A DNA stretch of 64,000 nt from an uncultured bacterium. Its GTDB lineage: Bacteria; Bacteroidota; Rhodothermia; Rhodothermales; Rubricoccaceae. Positions 7,430-16,274 of this stretch are shown in pieces (positions within the stretch are counted from its first letter, which is position 1; every line of letters starts with the position of its first letter). The DNA lies in assembly GCA_947493945.1 (NCBI GenBank), contig CANLSR010000009.1, forward strand, positions 62,001-126,000, given 5' to 3'. Both the position numbers and the translations under genes were made by a program. The notes under the pieces were generated by a model. It saw nothing but the letters and a program-made list of their open reading frames with translations, had not been told where the DNA came from and did not search any database.

Positions 7430-9715
7430 ATGGCCGACACGACCCCAGACTCCGGCACGCGCTACACCGTCACCGCGCGCAAGTACCGGCCTCAGACCTT
7501 CGACGACCTGGTGGCCCAGGAGCACGTCGCCGAGACGCTCCGCAACGCCATCCTGCGCGACCGGCTGGCCCACGCCTACCTGTTCTCCGGCCCCCGCGGC
7601 GTCGGCAAGACGACGGCGGCGCGGATCCTGGCCAAGGCCGTCAACTGCCAGACGCCGCTCGCCGACCGCCCCGACGCCGAGCCGTGCCGGGCCTGCGACT
7701 CGTGCCGGGCCTTCGAGGAGGGCCGCTCGCTCAACATCATCGAGATCGACGCGGCGTCCAACAACCGCGTCGAGGACATCCGCGAGCTGCGCGACACGGT
7801 CCGCGTGCCGCCCCAGGGGGCGAAGAAGAAGGTCTACATCCTGGACGAGGTCCACATGCTCTCGGCCAGCGCCTTCAACGCGCTCCTGAAGACGCTGGAG
7901 GAGCCGCCGGACTACGCCCTGTTCATCTTCGCGACGACCGAGCCGCACAAGGTGCTCCCGACGATCCTGAGCCGGACCCAGCGGTTCGACTTCCGCCGGA
8001 TCGCCGTGCCCGAGATCGTGGCCCGGCTGCAGGAGATCTCGGCCGCCGAGGGCGTCACGGCCGACGACGAGAGCCTGGTGCTGCTGGCCCGAAAGGGCGA
8101 CGGCGCGCTCCGCGACGCGCTGTCGATCTACGACCAGGCCGTCTCGATCTGCGGGCACGCGCTGGAGATCGGCGCCCTCCGCCAGGCCCTGGGCGTGGTC
8201 GACGCCGACGTCTACTTCGACGTCACCGACCGCGCGCGCGCCGGCGACCGCGCCGGCCTGCTGGCGGGCGTCGACGGCGTGGTGCGGAGCGGCCACGACC
8301 TCGACGAGTTCGTCCACGGCCTGGCCGAGCACCTGCGCAACCTGCTCGTCGCCCGGACGACCGCCAGCGGCGAGCTGATCGAGGGCACGATGGCCACGCG
8401 CGAGCGCTACCTCGACGCGTCCCAGCCCTACGCCGAGGCCGACCTCCTGACGCTGCTGATGCTGGCCGAGGAGACGGCCGGCGCGCTCCGCGAGAGCCGC
8501 CAGCCGCGCCTGACGCTAGAGCTGGCGCTGCTCAAGATGGCGAGCCTGGAGGGCGCCGCCGACCTGGGCCGCCTGCTCCGCCGCCTCGACGCGCTGGAGA
8601 CGGCCGCCCGGACGGGGACGCTGCCGCCCTCGCCGCTCACCGAGATCCGCGAGGAGCCGCCGACCCCAGCGACGTCGGCTCCGCCTCCTGCGCCAACCGC
8701 CGCCGCGCCGACGCCGGCTCCGGTGCCTCCGCCGCCTGCCGAGGCGCCCCGTCCCTCCGCGCCAACGCCGGCGCAGACCGCGACGGCTCCCCAGACCTCG
8801 CCCTCACCGACGCCCGCGCCGCGCCCGGCCCCCGCGGCTGGCGGCCCGGGCGGGCCACCGACCGCCCGCACCTCCGCGCCGACAGACACCGCCAGCGGGA
8901 CCACGGCCGACCCGCCGACGACCTACACTGGCGCCCCGCCGACACCCAAGCCACCCGCCGAGCCGCTGGCGGCGCGTGTGAGCGAGCCCGAGACCAAGCG
9001 GGCGCCGTCAACCACGGCGGATCACCTCCACGACAACCCGCCGACGGACCTCTACGAGCAGGGCCGGTCGCCGTCCGGCCCGCCCCCGGCGCCGCCCGGT
9101 TGGGACGACGAGCCGGGCGGCGTGCCCGCGCCGCCAGCGCCCCGCCCGCCCGCGCCGGCACCGCCAGCGGCCCAGACGCCCGCGCCGGCCGGACGGCCCC
9201 GGCCGGTGTTTGGGCGCCCCGCGCTCCGCCGGCCCGCGCGCGGCGACGGCCAGGCCGACGAGGCCCGCCTCGCCACCGGCGACGGCCAGACCGGCCCGGC
9301 CCCTGGCCCGCCGGGCCCTGGCGCGAACGCGGACCCGCTGGGGCCCGCGCTGGCCGCCGTCACCGACGCCTGGGGCCGGTTCACCGACGCCGTCCGCGAC
9401 CAGGTCGGGATCCGGGTGGGGGCCATCGTCAAGTCCGGGTCGCCGTACCGGGTCGCGCGTGGGGCGGTCGAGGTGGCGATGGACGACGCCTTCGGCGTGC
9501 GCGTGGCGACCGACAACGAAGACCGGCTGGCCGAGGTGCTCGCCGAGGTGCTCGGGGGCCCGGTGCCGCCGCTCCGCTGGGTGGAGGCGCCGACGGAGAC
9601 CGTCGAAACCAAGGCCCAGGCCGACCCGTTCGAGGCGCTCAAGCAGATGCGCCAGAGTCACCCGGTCGTCCGAGCGCTGTTCGAGTCGTTCGGTGCCGAG
9701 ATCGTCTGGCAGTAG
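7430..9715 (+). CDS. dnaX: DNA polymerase III subunit gamma/tau
   Basis: Clamp-loader ATPase of the replicative polymerase. 761 aa. The AAA+ part shows YRPQTFDDLVAQEHV, Walker A GPRGVGKTT (residues 54-62), zinc cysteines C73, C86, C89, C92, DEVHMLS, and the sensor FATTEPHKVLPTILSRTQRF. Domain III ends near residue 380. A long Pro/Ala/Thr linker follows (about residues 405-640), then a C-terminal tau-like domain ending in LFESFGAEIVWQ. No slippery A-run typical of gamma frameshifting was noticed. First gene of the conserved dnaX-ybaB-recR order. Confidence 0.96.
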   Translation: MADTTPDSGTRYTVTARKYRPQTFDDLVAQEHVAETLRNAILRDRLAHAYLFSGPRGVGKTTAARILAKAVNCQTPLADRPDAEPCRACDSCRAFEEGRSLNIIEIDAASNNRVEDIRELRDTVRVPPQGAKKKVYILDEVHMLSASAFNALLKTLEEPPDYALFIFATTEPHKVLPTILSRTQRFDFRRIAVPEIVARLQEISAAEGVTADDESLVLLARKGDGALRDALSIYDQAVSICGHALEIGALRQALGVVDADVYFDVTDRARAGDRAGLLAGVDGVVRSGHDLDEFVHGLAEHLRNLLVARTTASGELIEGTMATRERYLDASQPYAEADLLTLLMLAEETAGALRESRQPRLTLELALLKMASLEGAADLGRLLRRLDALETAARTGTLPPSPLTEIREEPPTPATSAPPPAPTAAAPTPAPVPPPPAEAPRPSAPTPAQTATAPQTSPSPTPAPRPAPAAGGPGGPPTARTSAPTDTASGTTADPPTTYTGAPPTPKPPAEPLAARVSEPETKRAPSTTADHLHDNPPTDLYEQGRSPSGPPPAPPGWDDEPGGVPAPPAPRPPAPAPPAAQTPAPAGRPRPVFGRPALRRPARGDGQADEARLATGDGQTGPAPGPPGPGANADPLGPALAAVTDAWGRFTDAVRDQVGIRVGAIVKSGSPYRVARGAVEVAMDDAFGVRVATDNEDRLAEVLAEVLGGPVPPLRWVEAPTETVETKAQADPFEALKQMRQSHPVVRALFESFGAEIVWQ

Positions 9716-9733
9716 CCGCGGTTCGCCGTTCGG

Positions 9734-9855
9734 GGTTCAGGGTTCGCCCGCCCCGCCACGCGCCTGAACACATACACCGCGTCACGACCACGCTGCCCAG
9801 CGCCTGCGAGCACAGTCTTTCGCAAGCCGAACCCTGAACCACGAACCCTGAACCC
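9734..9855. repeat. GAACCCTGAACC repeats: two direct copies and one inverted copy in the ybaB leader
   Basis: CGAACCCTGAACC occurs at 9828-9840 and 9842-9854, one nucleotide apart and directly before the ybaB ATG (9856). Its reverse complement GGTTCAGGGTTCG is at 9734-9746, just after dnaX. The arms could fold into a long-range hairpin with a loop of about 80 nt covering the ybaB 5' region. Not part of the GCTGGCGG family. Confidence 0.8.
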
Positions 9856-10203
9856 ATGGACGGAACTCCCAACATGGCCGACCTCTTCGGCAAGATGGCG
9901 GACATGCAGAAGAACATGGCCGACACCCAAGCTCAGCTCGCCGAGGAGCGCGTGACCGCCGAGGCCGGCGGCGGCATGGTCTCGGTCACGGCCGACGGCA
10001 CCGGCCGCGTGCTCTCGATCAAGATCGAGCCCGACGCCGTCGACGTCGAGGACCTGGAGCTGCTCGAGGACCTGGTCGTGGCCGGCGTCAACAAGGCCAT
10101 CGCCGAGGCCGAGGCCGTCAAGGCGCGCAAGCTCCAGGAGGGCATGTCGTCGATGCTGCCGCCGGGCCTGGATCTTGGCGCCATGGGCCTGCCCGGCATG
10201 TAG
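9856..10203 (+). CDS. ybaB: YbaB/EbfC family nucleoid-associated protein
   Basis: 115-aa DNA-binding protein of the YbaB/EbfC family, usually encoded between dnaX and recR as here. The N-terminal helix DLFGKMADMQKNMADTQAQLAEE and the core VTAEAGGGMVSVTADGTGRVLSIKIEPDAVD (split over the family's beta sheet) are typical, as is the late ARKLQEGM helix. Start ATG at 9856, immediately after the GAACCCTGAACC repeats. The leader has no clear Shine-Dalgarno. Confidence 0.93.
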   Translation: MDGTPNMADLFGKMADMQKNMADTQAQLAEERVTAEAGGGMVSVTADGTGRVLSIKIEPDAVDVEDLELLEDLVVAGVNKAIAEAEAVKARKLQEGMSSMLPPGLDLGAMGLPGM

Positions 10204-10211
10204 CGCCCGCA

Positions 10212-10256
10212 CGGCTGGCGGAGGGCCCCCGCACGGCTAGGGCCCTCCGCCAGCCG
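10212..10256. terminator. Strong 17-bp hairpin after ybaB (GCTGGCGG family)
   Basis: Arms at 10212-10228 and 10240-10256 are perfectly complementary (17 bp, loop 11 nt) and begin 9 nt after the ybaB stop. The core is again GGCTGGCGG/CCGCCAGCC. There is no U tract, so it may be a transcript-stabilising or attenuating hairpin rather than a classical terminator. Confidence 0.6.
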
Positions 10257-10415
10257 CGCGGCCCGTCGCCGCATCGCGGGCGTCCCGTAGAGGCGTGGCT
10301 CCCCGAGCGCGGTCCGCCCTCCGAGCCTCGCTGGGCCCTCCCGGTGCGGCCGCGCGTGTGACGGGTCGGCGTCACCGCCTGTCCCGACCTTGACCGTTCG
10401 CCCCTCCGCCCCACG

Positions 10416-11108
10416 ATGCACCTGACCTCCGAGACCGTCGAGACGCTGGTCGAGCAGTTTTCCAAGCTGCCGACGGTCGGCCGCAAGACGGCCCAGCGGC
10501 TGGCGGCGTTCGTGCTCAAGATGCCGCGCGAGGAGGTCGTGGACCTGGCGCGGGCGCTGGTGGCCGCCAAGGACAAGGTCAAGACGTGCTCGGTGTGCTT
10601 CAACGTGACCGACGTCGACCCGTGCCCCGTGTGCCAGTCCGAGCGCCGCGACCGGTCTGTGATCTGCGTCGTGGAGGAGGCGTCGGACGTGATCGCCCTG
10701 GAGCGGACGGGCGAGTTCCGCGGCCTCTACCACGTGCTCGGCGGCGTGATCTCGCCCCTCGATGGCGTCGGCCCGGACGACCTCCACATCAGCGAGCTCG
10801 TGGCGCGCGTGGCGGGCGCCGCCTCGGCCCCGGCCGCCGGCGTCGTCTCCGAACCACCGGCCGACGCCGACCGCCAGCCGGGCGAGGCCGTGCCCGCCGA
10901 GGCCGAGCGGGTGCCGATCGCCGAGGTGATCCTGGCCATGAACCCCAACGTCGAGGGCGACACGACGGCCTACTACGTCGGTCAGATGCTCTCGCCGTTC
11001 GGCGTCACGGTGTCGCGCCTGGCGCGCGGGCTGCCCATCGGCGGCGACCTGGAGTTTGCCGACGAGGCGACGCTGAGCCGGGCCCTCGAAGGCCGCGCGG
11101 GGCTATAG
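10416..11108 (+). CDS. recR: Recombination mediator RecR, with an internal insert
   Basis: RecR acts with RecF/RecO to load RecA on gapped DNA. 230 aa against about 200 usual. HhH-like N-terminus ([13 protein letters not shown], residues 19-30), zinc cysteines C58, C61, C70, C73, and the Toprim domain ([46 protein letters not shown]). Residues about 133-165 form an Ala/Pro/Glu-rich insert inside Toprim. Part of the insert is encoded by a 20-nt segment (10867-10886) identical to one in the DUF4130 gene at 61266-61285. Core motifs are intact, so function is likely kept. Confidence 0.95.
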   Translation: MHLTSETVETLVEQFSKLPTVGRKTAQRLAAFVLKMPREEVVDLARALVAAKDKVKTCSVCFNVTDVDPCPVCQSERRDRSVICVVEEASDVIALERTGEFRGLYHVLGGVISPLDGVGPDDLHISELVARVAGAASAPAAGVVSEPPADADRQPGEAVPAEAERVPIAEVILAMNPNVEGDTTAYYVGQMLSPFGVTVSRLARGLPIGGDLEFADEATLSRALEGRAGL

Positions 11109-11194
11109 AAGACACTGGGACGTCTCGGGCGGAGCGGGAGCCCCCACCGCACGGAGCGGCGACGAGCCGCCGCGGGCGGGTCTAGCTTGAGCGC

Positions 11195-11791
11195 ATGTCC
11201 GAGATCCGTCGCGTCTGCGTCTACTGCGGCTCCCGCCCAGGCCTCCGCCCGTCCTACGCCCGCGCCGCCCGCCTCCTGGGCGCGCGGCTGGCGGCCGAGG
11301 GCATCGGGCTCGTGACCGGCGGCGGCAGCGTGGGGCTGATGGGCGTCGTGGCCAACGCCGTGCTCGACGCCGGCGGCGACGCCGTCGGCGTGATCCCGCG
11401 CGCCCTGGCCGACCGCGAGGTGGGCCACCACGGCCTGACGGCGCTCCACGTCACCGAGACGATGCACGAGCGCAAGGCGGCCATGGCCGACCTGGCGGAC
11501 GCGTTCGTGGCGCTGCCGGGCGGGCTCGGCACGCTGGAGGAGATCGCCGAGGCGCTGACCTGGGCCGGGCTCGGCATCCACGCCAAGCCGTGCGCGCTGC
11601 TCGACGTGGATGGCTACTACGCCCCGCTGGTGGGCTGGCTGGACCACGGCGTCGACCAGGGGTTCGTCTCGGCCGAGGCGCGCGCCGGCCTGATGGTCGC
11701 CTCAGACCCCGACGCGCTCGTGGACCACCTGCTCGCGACCGCCGCCACCCCGCCAGGGACAGCGCCAGCTAGCGCCCCGGAGGCATGCTGA
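11195..11791 (+). CDS. LOG family protein (TIGR00730-type, cytokinin-riboside-phosphate phosphoribohydrolase-like)
   Basis: 198-aa Rossmann-like protein. Visible motifs are VYCGSRPG at the N-terminus, TGGGSVGLMG and the PGGLGTLEE signature (with ALTWAGLGIHAKP after it), which bind the nucleotide and carry the catalytic residues. Family members cleave nucleotide 5'-monophosphates to base and ribose phosphate; bacterial substrates are often AMP-like. A TAGCTTGA box (11183-11190) ends 4 nt before the ATG. The last residues (AATPPGTAPASAP) are encoded by a dispersed 34-nt element (11741-11774). Overlaps the permease gene by 7 nt. Confidence 0.88.
   Translation: MSEIRRVCVYCGSRPGLRPSYARAARLLGARLAAEGIGLVTGGGSVGLMGVVANAVLDAGGDAVGVIPRALADREVGHHGLTALHVTETMHERKAAMADLADAFVALPGGLGTLEEIAEALTWAGLGIHAKPCALLDVDGYYAPLVGWLDHGVDQGFVSAEARAGLMVASDPDALVDHLLATAATPPGTAPASAPEAC
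11741..11774 (-). repeat. Dispersed 34-nt element, copy A (inside the LOG gene tail)
   Basis: Reverse complement reads CGCTAGCTGGCG-CTGTCCCTGGCGG-GGTGGCGGC. It matches copy B (35001-35034) at 33 of 34 positions and copy C (60599-60632) at 33 of 34. It lies in the last 20 codons of the LOG gene. Confidence 0.85.
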
Positions 11792-13431
11792 GCCGCCGCG
11801 CCGGCTGGGCGCTGGCGGTCCCCGTCGCCGCGGTGCTGGTGGGCTACGTGCTGTGGCCCAACCTCGCCACCTTCCGCCTGGGCCTGGACGCGAGCGTGCT
11901 GGGCGAGTTGTTCGGCGGTGGCCGCTCGGCCGGCACGCGCGGGCTCGTCAACTCCGTCGGCGTGTCGCTGGGGACCGTCATTGGCAGCGGCGTCATCGGG
12001 ACGGGCCTGGCGTGGGCGCTGTGGCGCTACGACCTGCCGCTCCGGCGGACGCTGGGCGCGGTCGCCGCGCTGCCGCTGGCGCTTCCACCGCTCGTCGGCG
12101 TGCTGGCGTTCCTGTTCTTGTACGGCGAGTCGGGGATGCTGCCGCGCGGGCTCCAGGCGCTGTTCGGGCTGGAGACGGTGCCGTTCGCGTTCGGCGGCGT
12201 CGGCGCCGTGCTGGCGGTCCACGTCTACGTGTTCTACGTCTACGTGTACCTGTTCGTCGGCGCGAGCCTGCGCGACCTCGACGCGTCGCTGCTGGACGCC
12301 TCGGCGGACCTGGGCGCCGGCCCGTGGACCACGTTCCGCCGCGTGGTCCTGCCGCTCCTGCGGCCGGCCCTGATCGGGAGCTCGCTGCTGGTGTTCATGC
12401 TGTCGATGGCCTCGTTTACGGCCCCGCTGCTGTTTGCCGAGGGCGAGCCGTTCCTGACCACCCAGATCTACCAGTTCAAGACGAATGGCGCCCTCGACCG
12501 CGCCGCCGCCGTGTCGGTCGTGCTGACGGGGATCTGCCTCTTGTTCCTGGTCGGCGCCGAGGCCCAAGGCGCGGCCACGCGCGCCGCCAGCGGCAAGGGC
12601 GTGGGCCGGGGGCCGGGGCCGCTGCGGGGCGGCGCGCGCCTGGCGGCCGGCGTGCTGGTCGGGCTGGCGCTCCTGATCGTTCTGCTGCCCGTGGCGACGG
12701 TCGTCCTGCTGTCGTTCGTGGCCGAGGGGAGCTGGACCACCCAGGTGCTGCCCGACACGTTCACCTTGGGCAACTACGCCGCGCTCGCCACCGAGCCCGA
12801 CGTGCTCGCGCCCATCACCAGCTCGCTGTGGATGGCGTCGCTGGCGACGGCGGCCAACGTGGTGTTCGGCGTGGCGACGGCCGTCGTGGTCGTCAAGGGC
12901 AAGGTGCCGGGGCGTGGGGCGCTCAGGGCGCTGTCGCTCTTGCCGTTCGCCATCCCCGGGACCGTCGTGGCGCTGGGGTTGCTGGTGGCGTTTGACGAAC
13001 CGTCGGCGCTGGCGGGCGGCGCCGTGCTCATCGGGACGGTGTGGCTGTTGCCGCTGGCCTACTTCGTGCGCCACGTGCCGCTGGTGGTCCGCGCGGCCCA
13101 GGCGTCGCTGGAAGGGTTCGACGACCGTCTGAGCGAGGCCTCGGCGGATCTGGGCGCCGGCCCGTGGACCACGTTCCGCCGCGTGGTCCTGCCAGCCATC
13201 GCGCCGGGCGTGATCGCGGGCGCGCTGCTGACGTTCGTGACGGCGCTGGGCGAGTTCGTGGCCTCGGTGATGCTCTACGTCTACGCCAACCGCCCGATCT
13301 CGGTCGAGGTCTTTGCCCAGCTCCGGATCTTCGAGTTCGGCCAGGCCGCCGCCTACAGCGTGCTGCTGATGGCGCTGGTGGTGGTGTCGGTGGGCGTGAG
13401 CCGCCTCTTGGGCGCCAACCGGGCGCTGTAG
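11785..13431 (+). CDS. Iron(III)/thiamine-type ABC transporter permease, two fused permease domains
   Basis: 548-aa integral membrane protein with about 12 hydrophobic segments, like FbpB-type permeases. Each half has the EAA loop that contacts the ATPase: ASADLGAGPWTTFRRVVLP around residue 172 and again around residue 452. The two loops are almost identical at DNA level (12298-12353 and 13138-13193: 55 of 56 nt), while the surrounding sequence differs. No substrate-binding protein or ATPase gene is next to it. It overlaps the end of the LOG gene by 7 nt, indicating co-translation. Substrate (Fe3+, thiamine or other) cannot be told from the permease alone. Confidence 0.9.
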   Translation: MLSRRAGWALAVPVAAVLVGYVLWPNLATFRLGLDASVLGELFGGGRSAGTRGLVNSVGVSLGTVIGSGVIGTGLAWALWRYDLPLRRTLGAVAALPLALPPLVGVLAFLFLYGESGMLPRGLQALFGLETVPFAFGGVGAVLAVHVYVFYVYVYLFVGASLRDLDASLLDASADLGAGPWTTFRRVVLPLLRPALIGSSLLVFMLSMASFTAPLLFAEGEPFLTTQIYQFKTNGALDRAAAVSVVLTGICLLFLVGAEAQGAATRAASGKGVGRGPGPLRGGARLAAGVLVGLALLIVLLPVATVVLLSFVAEGSWTTQVLPDTFTLGNYAALATEPDVLAPITSSLWMASLATAANVVFGVATAVVVVKGKVPGRGALRALSLLPFAIPGTVVALGLLVAFDEPSALAGGAVLIGTVWLLPLAYFVRHVPLVVRAAQASLEGFDDRLSEASADLGAGPWTTFRRVVLPAIAPGVIAGALLTFVTALGEFVASVMLYVYANRPISVEVFAQLRIFEFGQAAAYSVLLMALVVVSVGVSRLLGANRAL

Positions 13432-13605
13432 CCGCGGCGCGGGGAGACGCCGGGCCGTCCGCAAACCCTAGCCGCCGGCCCCCCGCGTTACACCCGGCCC
13501 CCGGGCCCAGACGACGGCCCCGCCAGCCGCGCCCGCCAGCGGGGCGACGGCGCCTCCCGGCGGCCGGCGTGCTACTTCCTGCGCGCCGGCCCCTCGGCCC
13601 GCTCC

Positions 13606-13613
13606 TACCTTTC
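13606..13613 (+). promoter_or_regulatory. Possible -7 box (TACCTTTC) of the saccharopine-dehydrogenase-like gene
   Basis: TACCTTTC lies 28 nt before the ATG at 13642 and fits the TAnnTTnG pattern also seen before the Lrp and LexA-like genes. No good TTTG box at the expected distance, so this is tentative. Confidence 0.25.
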
Positions 13614-13641
13614 AGACGTCACCCACCGAGGCGCCCGCGCC

Positions 13642-14793
13642 ATGAAGATCACCGTTTTGGGGGCCGGCACCGTCGGCTCTGCCGTCGCCATCGACCTGGC
13701 CCAGACCCCCGAGGTCACCCGGGTCCAGGTCTGCGAGTCCCAGCCCGTCACCCTCCGCGCCTTCCGCAACCTCCACGCCCAGCCCACGGTGCGCGCCTAC
13801 CAGGCCGACGCCCGGGACCCGTCGTCGCTGGAGCCGATCCTGAGCGGCAGCGCCGCGGTGGTGTCGTGCGTCGGGCCGGAGCACAGCGACCGGCTCGCCC
13901 GGCTGGCGCTCGGCCTGGGCGCCCACTTCGTGGACCTGAGCGGCCCCATCGCCGGCGGCCCCGGCGACCCGCTCGCCGACGTCGCCGAGCGCCGCCAGCG
14001 CTGGGTGGTGAGCGGCTGCGGGCTGGCGCCCGGCCTGGTGGGCGTGCTCACGATGCGCGGCGTCGAGTCGTGCGACCGGGTCGAGGCCGTCCGCATCCGC
14101 GTGGGCGACGTGCCGATGACGCCGCCGGAGGCGTTCCTCCACCGGCTGGCCCACTCCGCCGAGCGCCTGCTCAACGACTACACCGAGCCGGCGCTGGTGC
14201 TCCGCGACGGCCGGGTGGAGACGCGCGAGCCGCTGACGGGCCTGGAGCCCATCGAGGTGGACGACTTTGGCACGATGGAGGCATTCTACTCCAGCGGCGG
14301 GCTGGGCACGCTCGTCGAGTCGCTGGCGGGCCGCGTCGACCGGCTCTCCGTCAAGACGATCCGCTACCCCGGCCACGCCGAGCGGATGCGGTTCGTGCTG
14401 GACCTCGGCCTGGCCGACAAGACCTCCATCGACGTCCGGACGCACTTGAGCTACCGCGACGTCCTCATCCGCCGGCTCCGCCAGCGGTTGGGCGGCGCCT
14501 ACGACGACGCCGTCCTGCTGCGCATCGAGATCGACGGCGCGCGCGGCGGCGAGGACGGCACGCTGATCTACGAGATGGTGGACCGGTGCCACCCCGAGGA
14601 CGGGCTCTCGGCCATGCAGCGGTGCACCGGCTTCCCCGCCGCGGCGGCGGCCGTCCTGCTGGCCGAGCGCGCCCTCCCCGGCGGCGGCGTCGGCGCGGCG
14701 GCGCACGTGCTCCCGGCCGAGCCGTTCCTCGCGCGCCTCGCCGAGCGCGGCATCGTGGCCCAGGAGCGCTGGGAAGCGGCGGTCGGGGCGTAG
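13642..14793 (+). CDS. Saccharopine dehydrogenase family NAD(P)-binding protein
   Basis: 383 aa. N-terminal Rossmann fold with VLGAGTVGSAVAIDLAQ (GxGxxGxxxA, residues 5-21), the mid-protein SCVGPEH segment, and SGCGLAPGLVGVL, followed by a saccharopine-dehydrogenase C-terminal domain. The family includes lysine 6-dehydrogenase and saccharopine dehydrogenases acting in lysine metabolism, as well as carboxynorspermidine synthase, so the substrate is open. No lysine-pathway gene is adjacent. Convergent with the SDR gene, 40 nt apart. Confidence 0.85.
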   Translation: MKITVLGAGTVGSAVAIDLAQTPEVTRVQVCESQPVTLRAFRNLHAQPTVRAYQADARDPSSLEPILSGSAAVVSCVGPEHSDRLARLALGLGAHFVDLSGPIAGGPGDPLADVAERRQRWVVSGCGLAPGLVGVLTMRGVESCDRVEAVRIRVGDVPMTPPEAFLHRLAHSAERLLNDYTEPALVLRDGRVETREPLTGLEPIEVDDFGTMEAFYSSGGLGTLVESLAGRVDRLSVKTIRYPGHAERMRFVLDLGLADKTSIDVRTHLSYRDVLIRRLRQRLGGAYDDAVLLRIEIDGARGGEDGTLIYEMVDRCHPEDGLSAMQRCTGFPAAAAAVLLAERALPGGGVGAAAHVLPAEPFLARLAERGIVAQERWEAAVGA

Positions 14794-14833
14794 AGGGCCG
14801 GGGCAGATCCCGTCCCGCTCTACCGGCTCCCAG

Positions 14834-15520
14834 TCACCGCATCGAGCCGTAGGCGCGCAGCGCGGAGCCGCTGTGGACGTTGCCGGCCGGGCCGCACAGC
14901 GTGACGCACAGCCGCGCCACCTCCTCCACGGTGACCCCGCGCGTGCCCGGCTCCTCGTCGCCGAACAGGATCATCGAGGGGGCGACGGCGGCGGCGGCGA
15001 TGTCCTGGGCGCGGTACTCGGCCCCGACGGACTCCACCAGCCGCACGACGCCGGCCTTGGACGCGGAGTACGCCGCCTGCTCGGCGACGCCCTTGTCGAC
15101 GCCCTGACCCGAGGCCAGCGCCACCAGCCGCCCCGAGCCGCCCGCGGCCAGCATCCGCCGCACGGTCTCGCGGAACACCACGAACGTGCTCGTCAGGTTC
15201 ACGTCCAGCACCGTCCGCCAGTCGGCCAGGGTGGTCTCGGCGAACGGGCTGCCGGCCCACATGCCGACCGTGTGGACGACGCCGTCGGGCTCGCCCAGCG
15301 TCTCGGCGACGAACGCGAGCGCCCGGGCAGTCGAGTCCGGGTCGGTCACGTCGGCCTCGGCCGAGGCCCGGCCGACGTCGTGCCGCTGGCGGTCCAGGCC
15401 GGCGACGTGGGCGCCGGCCTCGGCAAGGTGATCGGCGACGACGCGGCCCAGCCGGCCGGCCGCGCCGGTCACGACGACGACGCGGCCCGACAGGTCAGGA
15501 GCGGAGGGGGCGGTAGGCAT
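14834..15520 (-). CDS. SDR family NAD(P)-dependent oxidoreductase
   Basis: 228-aa classical short-chain dehydrogenase/reductase. Cofactor motif VTGAAGRLG (TGxxGxxG, residues 17-25), DRQR near the second strand, VHTVGM in place of NNAG, catalytic Ser region (LVALASGQG) and YSASKAG with the catalytic Tyr-x3-Lys near residue 150. Substrate unknown. Starts at ATG (15520). The 91 nt to the next gene downstream of its start hold no clear site. Confidence 0.9.
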   Translation of the reverse strand: MPTAPSAPDLSGRVVVVTGAAGRLGRVVADHLAEAGAHVAGLDRQRHDVGRASAEADVTDPDSTARALAFVAETLGEPDGVVHTVGMWAGSPFAETTLADWRTVLDVNLTSTFVVFRETVRRMLAAGGSGRLVALASGQGVDKGVAEQAAYSASKAGVVRLVESVGAEYRAQDIAAAAVAPSMILFGDEEPGTRGVTVEEVARLCVTLCGPAGNVHSGSALRAYGSMR

Positions 15521-15611
15521 AGAGACGGGATGCGAGTGTCAGGGGCGAATGCGACGGCGGGGCCGCGTGCCGGACGTGGCCGAACGGATGCCACACGCCG
15601 CGAGCGCCCGT

Positions 15612-16079
15612 TTACTCGGCCGATGTGTGATCGTGGACGACCCGCCAGCCGTCGGGTGTCTCGGCCAGGACCAGGGTGAACAGGCCGCCCGGCCCGGCGC
15701 CCTCGGCGTCGCCCGCCCGCTGGAGCCGCCAGCGGCCCCAGGCCAGCGCCCGCGTCGGTGACAGCGGCGTGATGGAGACGTCGGAGAACAGGAGCCGGCC
15801 CATCGCGGCGGCGTCGGGGTAGCCGCGGACGTAGCCGGCCAGCGCCTCGTCCCAGCCGCGGCGGGCCGTGCCGCCCGACAGGAACGTCAGGGTGTCGGCG
15901 CGGGCGTAGCCGTCCATAAATCCGCGCACCGAGCCCGAGTTCCACGCGTCCTGCTGGGCGTCGAGCGTGGCGCGGACGCCCGCACGGACGGCGTCGGCCG
16001 CCGGCGGCGGCGCGGGAAAGGCCGCCGGCGCGCAGCCAGCCAGCGCGACGAACGCGGCGAGGGGGACCAAACGGAGCAT
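15612..16079 (-). CDS. Lipoprotein with NTF2-like (SnoaL/DUF4440-type) domain
   Basis: 155 aa. Signal peptide with lipobox LAGC (Cys at residue 16), a short Pro/Ala spacer, then an NTF2-like fold: ADAVRAGVRATLDAQQDAWNSGSVRGFMDGY, FLSGGTARRGWDEALAGY, and a terminal FTLVLAETPDGWRVVHDHTS. These small proteins form a cone-shaped pocket; enzyme or ligand roles vary and cannot be assigned. Lipid anchoring to the outer membrane is likely for this lineage. Confidence 0.82.
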   Translation of the reverse strand: MLRLVPLAAFVALAGCAPAAFPAPPPAADAVRAGVRATLDAQQDAWNSGSVRGFMDGYARADTLTFLSGGTARRGWDEALAGYVRGYPDAAAMGRLLFSDVSITPLSPTRALAWGRWRLQRAGDAEGAGPGGLFTLVLAETPDGWRVVHDHTSAE

Positions 16080-16274
16080 GGGGGCGGGGGCGAGACGGCC
16101 GGTAGACTACGCACGCGCCCGCCGACCGGCCGCCGACCGGCCCTCCGGGCGCGTGCCGGCCCGCTGGCGCCCGCCGCCAGCCGCCAGCCGGCCGCTAGGC
16201 CAGGCCTCCTTGGTTTGATCCGGTCGCGCCCCCACACCGCCGGCGGAGACGTCGCTGGGGCCCCCGTCCGGAGC

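Noticed and set aside
8650..9350. The repetitive Pro/Ala region of dnaX as a separate repeat array or frameshifted gene
   Set aside because: It stays in frame and is a known type of flexible linker before the tau C-terminal domain.
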